A stretch of DNA of 64,000 nucleotides from Colwellia chukchiensis (GTDB lineage Bacteria > Pseudomonadota > Gammaproteobacteria > Enterobacterales > Alteromonadaceae): NCBI RefSeq assembly GCF_002104455.1, contig NZ_NBOC01000010.1, positions 1 to 64,000 on the forward strand. Reading direction: 5' to 3'. The translations under genes were made by a program, and so were the position numbers. Numbering within the stretch: the stretch's first letter is position 1; the number at the start of each line of letters is the position of its first letter. The notes below the pieces were generated by a model that saw only the letters and a list, made by a program, of their open reading frames with translations, had not been told where the DNA came from and made no database searches. This document shows, piece by piece, positions 58,799 to 64,000 of the stretch.

Positions 58799-60844
58799 TT
58801 ATTTTTCTGCTTTGGTTAATTGTTTTTGCGCATACTCAAAACGCAAGCGATACTCAGTCAGTTTATCTTCAAGCACCGTAACCTGGTGCTCTAACTTATT
58901 ATTTAACTCATGGTTTTCATCACGCAGGTATTTAATGGTTTCCCGCGCCTTATTATATTCCGCCTCTTGTTTATCTTTATTTTCTTGATGCCATTGTCGA
59001 CTCTTGGCGGTTGCCTCATGGGCAGCCGCTAAGTCGTTCTCTAATTGGCTGAGTTCTATCTGTTTATCACTTAACTGTTGCGTTAGGTTTTCCGTATTAG
59101 TCATAGCTTTGCTGTGTTCTTGCTCGAGATTAACCAGCGTATCTTTGACTTGTGTTAACTCCGTGGTCTGGCGAGATAAGTTTTCTGATAATTCAGCATG
59201 GCGCTTATCCGCCTGTTGTTGCTGTTTTGCCAGCGCCTTATCTTTATCCGCAATACGCTGTTGATGCTCAGCCTCGGCATTTTGCTGACTTTGATTTTGC
59301 TGTGCCAGTGTTGTTTGAAATTGCGCTTGTTCTTTTTCAATTTGTTGCCGCAAACGCGCCATTTCTTCACTTTGTGCTTGGTTTTGCTGTTGTAATTTGT
59401 TGATACTCGCTTGGGCATTTTGATGCGCTGCCACCACATCAGCAAGCTCGATGTTCAAAGCGTTAATCTCTGCTGCTTGTTGGCTTTGCGCTTTTTCAGC
59501 TGCTTGTTCTAAGTGCTTTAACGCGTCACTATGGGCTTGATTTTGCTGCTGCAATTGCGCGATATTCTCTTGCGCTGCATTATGCGCCGCTACCTCGTCT
59601 GCTAACTCTGCAGTTAAGGTCGTTATTTGCTGTGATTGTTGCGCTTGTGTTTGCTCAAATTGCGCTGTGTTTTTACTTAGTGAGGCTTGGAGTTGTGTTT
59701 TTTCTGCGCTCAAGCTGGCAATTGTTGCTTGCTGCTGTTGAGTTTCTACCGTTAGACTTGATAGTGAGTCTTGGGTTTGTGCTTGTTGCTTCTTCATTGC
59801 GGCCAACGCTTCATTCGCTTTTGCCATTTCCGCGGCAAGTTTTTGTTGTTCGCGTTCTAGCTCACGTTTTTGCGTCATTAATTGCTCATTATCCGCGTTA
59901 ACTTGTGTAATTTCTTCGGCGCTTGCTGTTTGTGTTTGCTGCCATTTTTTTTCTAATTGTTGTTTTTCATGGTCGTGCTCTTGCTTGGCAACTTGCGCAT
60001 TACTCTCAACTTTAGCCAAAGTTTGCTCAACATGATGCAGTTTTTCTTTAAGCTCGTTATTTTCACGCTCAACGTTAAGTGTGCTTTCTTTTTGTTGTTG
60101 TAACGCTAGTTGCTCATTTTTTAATTGCACTTGCAATGCTTTATTTTGTGCTTCTAACTCAATGAGTTGCTGCTGCTCATGGCTTGATTTTTCTTTACCA
60201 GCTAATATTTTTTGCTCTTGTTCAGCTTTTAAATACTCTAGCTCACTGGACACTTGTTCATACTTGAGCTGCAACTCCGAATGCTGTTGATTTTGTACAC
60301 TTAATGTAGCGGCTTTGGCTTTATCGTTTTTAAGTAAAGATTGATGTTCAACTTCTAGGGCTTTTAACTGCTCAGTTAAGTGGGTTACTTCAGCCTGCTG
60401 CGCCTTTAATTGTTGTTGATGTTCAATGTTTTCTTGTGTTAATTTCGCCGTTTCAGCGGCTAATACCGAGCTTTCGGTAAGCTGTTCTTTTAACTCTAAT
60501 TCAGAGTCGGTTAATTTCGCATGATTCAGCTTTTCAGCATTGAGTAAATCGGTTTGTAATTGCGTTATTTGTGCTTGCTGGTTTTCTCTTTCTGCTTCAA
60601 GCTTAGCGAGCTGATTAGTGAATTCTTTTGCTTGTTGTTCAGCTTGCTGTTGCTGGTTTTGTTGCTGTTTTTCTAAGGCAATAAACGTAGGGTGGTGGGT
60701 AATAACGTCAGCGCTAATTTCCATATTATCACTGTAGTGACTGAGCAGTGCAGTAATTTTATCTTCAATTTGTAAATAAATATCGCCGGCTAAGTTTTGA
60801 ATATTTTCTTCAATATCAATGGGTAACTTTTTCTGTTCGGTCAT
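58799..60844 (-). CDS. Long glutamine-rich coiled-coil protein
   Basis: The 681-residue protein has a short globular head (residues 1-70, LPIDIEENIQNLAGDIYLQI). Nearly all the rest is heptad-patterned Gln/Glu/Ala/Leu coiled coil to the C-terminus (about 75-681). No signal, membrane segment or Walker motif is visible, so it is not an SMC ATPase despite the resemblance. Many repeats are near-copies (HQNAQASINKLQQQNQAQSE and related), suggesting internal duplication. A structural or KfrA-like DNA-associated role is possible; neither is shown. Confidence 0.75.
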   Translation of the reverse strand: MTEQKKLPIDIEENIQNLAGDIYLQIEDKITALLSHYSDNMEISADVITHHPTFIALEKQQQNQQQQAEQQAKEFTNQLAKLEAERENQQAQITQLQTDLLNAEKLNHAKLTDSELELKEQLTESSVLAAETAKLTQENIEHQQQLKAQQAEVTHLTEQLKALEVEHQSLLKNDKAKAATLSVQNQQHSELQLKYEQVSSELEYLKAEQEQKILAGKEKSSHEQQQLIELEAQNKALQVQLKNEQLALQQQKESTLNVERENNELKEKLHHVEQTLAKVESNAQVAKQEHDHEKQQLEKKWQQTQTASAEEITQVNADNEQLMTQKRELEREQQKLAAEMAKANEALAAMKKQQAQTQDSLSSLTVETQQQQATIASLSAEKTQLQASLSKNTAQFEQTQAQQSQQITTLTAELADEVAAHNAAQENIAQLQQQNQAHSDALKHLEQAAEKAQSQQAAEINALNIELADVVAAHQNAQASINKLQQQNQAQSEEMARLRQQIEKEQAQFQTTLAQQNQSQQNAEAEHQQRIADKDKALAKQQQQADKRHAELSENLSRQTTELTQVKDTLVNLEQEHSKAMTNTENLTQQLSDKQIELSQLENDLAAAHEATAKSRQWHQENKDKQEAEYNKARETIKYLRDENHELNNKLEHQVTVLEDKLTEYRLRFEYAQKQLTKAEK

Positions 60845-60963
60845 GTGGTATACATCCTTAACCCTAGATCAATTAAAAATCTGCAACCAAATCTTCCTAG
60901 CAGAGGTTTAGTTTTTATTTAGTATTAAACATAAAGCTTTAAAAAGATAAGTTCAACTCAAAA

Positions 60964-60985
60964 AAAAGGGCCAAACGGCCCTTTT
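60964..60985 (-). terminator. Intrinsic terminator of the SapC gene
   Basis: AAAAGGGCC / GGCCCTTTT, a 9-bp stem with an AAAC loop, is followed on the minus strand by eight Ts. It lies about 25 bp after the SapC stop. Confidence 0.88.
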
Positions 60986-61009
60986 ATTAACAATCAGCTT
61001 ATTTAACGA

Positions 61010-61774
61010 TTATTTTTCTTCGTCAACTGTCACCGGAGAAAAGCGAATCGCGTTCACTTTCGCGGTTGACTCGCTTAAGTTTCGTAATTGCGCTAAGCGA
61101 TTAATTTGTCCTGCCGAACCTAACATAGCGTGGATCGGGATAAATAAGCCGCGCTTATGAAAATCAAGCACTTGCTCATCGCTTAACGCTTGTACTTTTT
61201 TCTCATCGATACCGTATAAGCCGATCAGCTTTTTGGTTTCACCTGACGCTAAGTTAATATGTAACTCAAGCTCTAAGAGTAAGTCATTGTCGACTAACTC
61301 TTTAATGAACTTTTCATTCATCACTTCATTGTCATATAACCGCCCTAAAGAGTCTTGAACATTTTTACTAAACTCAGTGTCGTTACCTTCTTCGTCAAAC
61401 AAGGCATGTTCTTTATCTTCACCAACAAACTTGCTGTCTAAATCAATGCAGGCTGTTAAGGTTTTTTCTTTATCTGGATCAACACCCAATGAAAATGGTG
61501 CCATTGAAATGCTTTGTGGAATATACACTGCATTCCACGAACCTTCTTTGTGATAAAGGTTTTCACCCGCCTCTAAACCTAACATAACCACACTGCGGTA
61601 GCGCTCTGAACCTTGGTCTTTTACAATAATAACGGGGTAGCTAGTAGCCGCTTGTGAGTATTCTGGCGCTGTGATTGGGGCTATATGCTGATTGGCAACG
61701 TGCGATAAGTCACGTTGTGCCGCTACTTTGATGTTTTGGTGCTTTTCTTTTCTAATTGGAGTGATGTTAGCCAT
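61010..61774 (-). CDS. SapC-family protein
   Basis: The 254-residue soluble protein matches the SapC family (PF07277) of Alteromonadales: PITAPEYSQAATSYPVIIVK, MLGLEAGENLYHKEG, NAVYIPQSISMAPFSLG and the acidic ALFDEEGNDTE. The name comes from an S-layer protein, but most members have no proven role and are often encoded with tryptophan-halogenase-like proteins and TonB receptors, not seen here. It is a single-gene unit ending in a terminator. Confidence 0.85.
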   Translation of the reverse strand: MANITPIRKEKHQNIKVAAQRDLSHVANQHIAPITAPEYSQAATSYPVIIVKDQGSERYRSVVMLGLEAGENLYHKEGSWNAVYIPQSISMAPFSLGVDPDKEKTLTACIDLDSKFVGEDKEHALFDEEGNDTEFSKNVQDSLGRLYDNEVMNEKFIKELVDNDLLLELELHINLASGETKKLIGLYGIDEKKVQALSDEQVLDFHKRGLFIPIHAMLGSAGQINRLAQLRNLSESTAKVNAIRFSPVTVDEEK

Positions 61775-61969
61775 TAATAATTTCTCTTGTTTACTGCGTC
61801 TTTAATCATTGTCGTTTTTAGACACTTTTTTATTGTTAATAACAGTTATGGAGACACTCGCCATGGCTTTCAATGGTATACTGACAAAATATCGCAAGAT
61901 TTTACGATTTAGCATCATAATTTTTGCCAGCAACAATATTTAAGTACCTTTAAAACAATAGGTTAAGTT

Positions 61970-62281
61970 ATGAAAATCAAGTCTGCTTTTTATATTTTTT
62001 TCCTCCTTTTTAGTCCCGCATCGACGGCATTACCCAAATTTACCTTAATATTTGGTGAGTCTAAGCAAGGCTTTACGCAGGTAAAAATTAAAAATGAAAC
62101 CTTAACCGCACTGGCTTGTTTTGTCGCTATTGATGGCTATCAAAAGAAATTTCAATTGCGAGCAAAATCAACTTCTGATTGGATCACCAGTACTGATAGC
62201 CGCTTTAACTACCAACACTTTAAAACTTGGTGTGATTATCTGGACCTAAACCCAAACTATCGACTTTACCCGCTTTATTAA
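61970..62281 (+). CDS. Small secreted protein of unknown function
   Basis: The 103-residue protein has a signal peptide (cleavage near S-T-A-L-P) and two cysteines (ALACFVAIDGY and TWCDYLD) that could form a disulfide. The mature domain is mixed beta. It is not recognised as a named family. It stands about 180 bp upstream of pldA on the same strand. Confidence 0.6.
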   Translation: MKIKSAFYIFFLLFSPASTALPKFTLIFGESKQGFTQVKIKNETLTALACFVAIDGYQKKFQLRAKSTSDWITSTDSRFNYQHFKTWCDYLDLNPNYRLYPLY

Positions 62282-62463
62282 TTACAAAGATAAATCTGAT
62301 ACTCGTTCGCCACTATGAAACCTTTGTTATTACTAATCACGTCATAGACAATGGCGAGCACGATTTGTTATTTTAAAAAGAGTCCACTAGTATGGCTACC
62401 AACTGGCAAGTGGCTTTTAGACCTTAACCCCGCCACTCGACTCAATATATCTAGAGAATTAAA

Positions 62464-63426
62464 ATGGATTTAAAAGCACTATGTTTAGCTAACGCTGCGC
62501 ACAACATTTTAAGCACACGTTTTCATCAATTATTACTGCTAATAGCGGCTTTATTATTAAGCTTTAATCTACATGCACAACAGAACAATACGGAAACAAA
62601 ACCGACATCACGCGTATCAACATCAATACTAGATGAGCGGGTTGAGTCTGTGGCGCAAGCGGTAACCAACCCATTTGCATTGTCACAACATAGGTTAAAT
62701 TACTTATTACCCTTTAGTTATGTCAGTGACCCAAACACGATTAATGCCGTGGGATTAAATACCGAAAATGTTGATCACCTTGAGGCAAAATATCAAATTA
62801 GCGTTAAGCTGCCTATTTACCAACCCAAGTTAAACGCTTCTGGCTTATATTTTGGCTTTACCGCGGTATCGTTTTGGCAAGTTTATAATAGTGAAGTTTC
62901 TAAACCTTTTAGAGAAACTAATTACGAGCCTGAGCTATTTTATGCTTGGCATAATGATTTAACATTTGCTGGCTTTAAGTTTAATCAAACCCGTTTCGGC
63001 TTTAGTCATCAATCCAATGGTCAAAGTGGCTTGCGTTCGCGCAGTTGGAACCGTATTTACGCCTCAGCAATATTTAGCGATAAACATTCGTTTTATCATA
63101 TTAAGGCCTGGTATCGCATCAAAGAAGATGAGAAAAGTGACCCGTTTGACTCTGCTGGTGATGACAACCCTGATATCACTCATTTCTTAGGCCATGTCGA
63201 GTTTGGTTATGGTACAAAATTGGGTAAGTTTAATATTATGGCGCTACTGAGAAACAATCTAAAAACAAGCGATAACAAAGGTAGCATAGAGCTAAACTTG
63301 TCTTACCCGATCAATAAGCGATACGATGTTTTACTGCAATATTTTACCGGCTATGGTGACTCGCTTATTGACTATAATCGCCAACAGCAACGTATTGGCT
63401 TAGGTTTGCAGCTTAAATTTATATAG
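62464..63426 (+). CDS. pldA: Outer-membrane phospholipase A (OMPLA)
   Basis: PldA is a 12-strand outer-membrane barrel that hydrolyses misplaced phospholipids in the outer leaflet. The 320-residue protein has a signal peptide (cleavage near N-L-H-A), the catalytic His and Ser in SHQSNGQ, the Asn in SWNRIY, and the terminal strand pattern. AGAG lies seven bases before ATG 62464. Length is typical once the signal is removed. Confidence 0.93.
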   Translation: MDLKALCLANAAHNILSTRFHQLLLLIAALLLSFNLHAQQNNTETKPTSRVSTSILDERVESVAQAVTNPFALSQHRLNYLLPFSYVSDPNTINAVGLNTENVDHLEAKYQISVKLPIYQPKLNASGLYFGFTAVSFWQVYNSEVSKPFRETNYEPELFYAWHNDLTFAGFKFNQTRFGFSHQSNGQSGLRSRSWNRIYASAIFSDKHSFYHIKAWYRIKEDEKSDPFDSAGDDNPDITHFLGHVEFGYGTKLGKFNIMALLRNNLKTSDNKGSIELNLSYPINKRYDVLLQYFTGYGDSLIDYNRQQQRIGLGLQLKFI

Positions 63427-63468
63427 TCATTAACAAGCCACTAAATAATAGCGGTAGGGGGGTGATTA

Positions 63469-64000
63469 ATGTTTATGGTGAAGTACTATCTTATCGGTGC
63501 GATTCTCGCATTTGCTGGCGTGCTATTAAGTAACACCCTATTTTCGCAACTCATTTTTGCTTGGTTAGGGTTTTCGCTAGCCTTAGTCAGTTTAGCTTAT
63601 ATTTTTGATTTACCTTGGATTTTCAGAAAAAAACAAAACGGTAGTATTCCCGTCTACATTCGTTGGCTGTTTATTCCTTTTTTACTTGGTACCCAGTTAT
63701 ACAATGCATGGGCGAGAAAGCACGACAAGGTGCCGGCCTTGCAAAAAATTGATGACAAGCTCTTTCTGGCTTGTCGATTATTTCCTTCCGATATTGCCAA
63801 CTTAGAAGCCGAGGGTATCACAGCAATATTAGATGTAACGGCGGAATTTGATGGTCTAGACTGGAGTGCTGAAAGCCAACAACTTAATTACCTTAATTTA
63901 CCAGTATTAGATCATAAAAGTCCTGCCGCTAAACAGCTTACACAAGCCATACACTGGATAGAAAACCAATTACTAAACTCCAACGCTGTGGTGGTGCATT
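63469..64000 (+). CDS. Membrane dual-specificity phosphatase-like protein, N-terminal part
   Basis: The frame runs off the window end after 177 codons. It has two to three membrane helices (about residues 6-24, 28-46 and 67-83), then IDDKLFLACRLFPSDI, ITAILDVTAEFD and LNLPVLDHKSPAAKQL. This is the front of a dual-specificity phosphatase domain, cut at AVVVH just before the expected catalytic Cys-x5-Arg loop. Related proteins often continue into a diacylglycerol-kinase-like domain. ATG 63469 has a strong GGGGGG site six bases upstream. Confidence 0.75.
   Translation, partial: MFMVKYYLIGAILAFAGVLLSNTLFSQLIFAWLGFSLALVSLAYIFDLPWIFRKKQNGSIPVYIRWLFIPFLLGTQLYNAWARKHDKVPALQKIDDKLFLACRLFPSDIANLEAEGITAILDVTAEFDGLDWSAESQQLNYLNLPVLDHKSPAAKQLTQAIHWIENQLLNSNAVVVH

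Noticed and set aside
59004-60290. Several plus-strand frames opposite the coiled-coil gene
   Set aside because: Cys/Leu/Phe-rich shadows of the Gln/Glu/Lys-rich coding strand.

Overview
The window looks like a chromosomal segment of a marine gammaproteobacterium of the order Alteromonadales, most likely near Colwellia/Thalassotalea. This is inferred from moderate-to-low G+C, from gene clusters in E. coli/Shewanella-like order (dapF-yigA-yigB-uvrD, hemC-hemX-hemY, ubiD-fre, rho-trxA, rhlB-gppA, hemB, tatABCD, ftsYEX-rpoH, rsmD), and from several Alteromonadales-type proteins (DUF885, DUF2982, SapC, large TonB receptors). No search could be run, so family names come from recognised motifs.

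Layout. Positions 1-2350 are accessory and decaying: the start of an IS3-type transposase gene whose element end cuts a helicase gene, a lipoprotein, a frameshifted secreted protein, a small beta-barrel-like protein, paired palindromes, and the frameshifted tail of an MscS-type channel gene. From 2334 the sequence is mostly core: tesB, a TPR protein with a degenerate GGDEF domain, a c-di-GMP-I riboswitch with a strong promoter but no gene behind it, a DUF885 peptidase-like lipoprotein, cytochrome c, recQ, rarD-like and uvrD. Next comes the lptM-lysA-dapF-yigA-yigB cluster, which lacks xerC, and divergent cyaY and hemC-hemX-hemY, which lack hemD. Then follow DUF2982, fre, ubiD, a periplasmic solute-binding protein, rho, trxA, rhlB-gppA and hemB. 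A tatABC-tatD cluster ends in a diguanylate cyclase.

The second half holds a GAF-GAF-GGDEF-EAL protein, a large TonB receptor preceded by nested palindromes, and rpoH, ftsX, ftsE and ftsY (with an in-frame hexanucleotide repeat), then rsmD. A complete polyamine locus follows: speA and speB make putrescine, and a divergent eukaryotic-type AdoMet decarboxylase overlapping speE supplies decarboxylated AdoMet and makes spermidine. A second TonB receptor, of copper-receptor type, lies tail-to-tail with a RegB/RegA-like redox two-component system. Its upstream region carries an FNR-like box and a RegA-like dyad 22 bp apart, so this locus looks like a self-contained redox-controlled uptake module. 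The window closes with yjaG (DUF416), a long coiled-coil protein, a SapC-family protein, a small secreted protein, pldA and the start of a membrane dual-specificity-phosphatase gene.

Themes: several c-di-GMP parts (riboswitch, one DGC, one GGDEF-EAL, one degenerate GGDEF), two conserved operons each missing a normally present gene (hemD, xerC), and a redox-sensing locus. No tRNA, rRNA or CRISPR array was seen.
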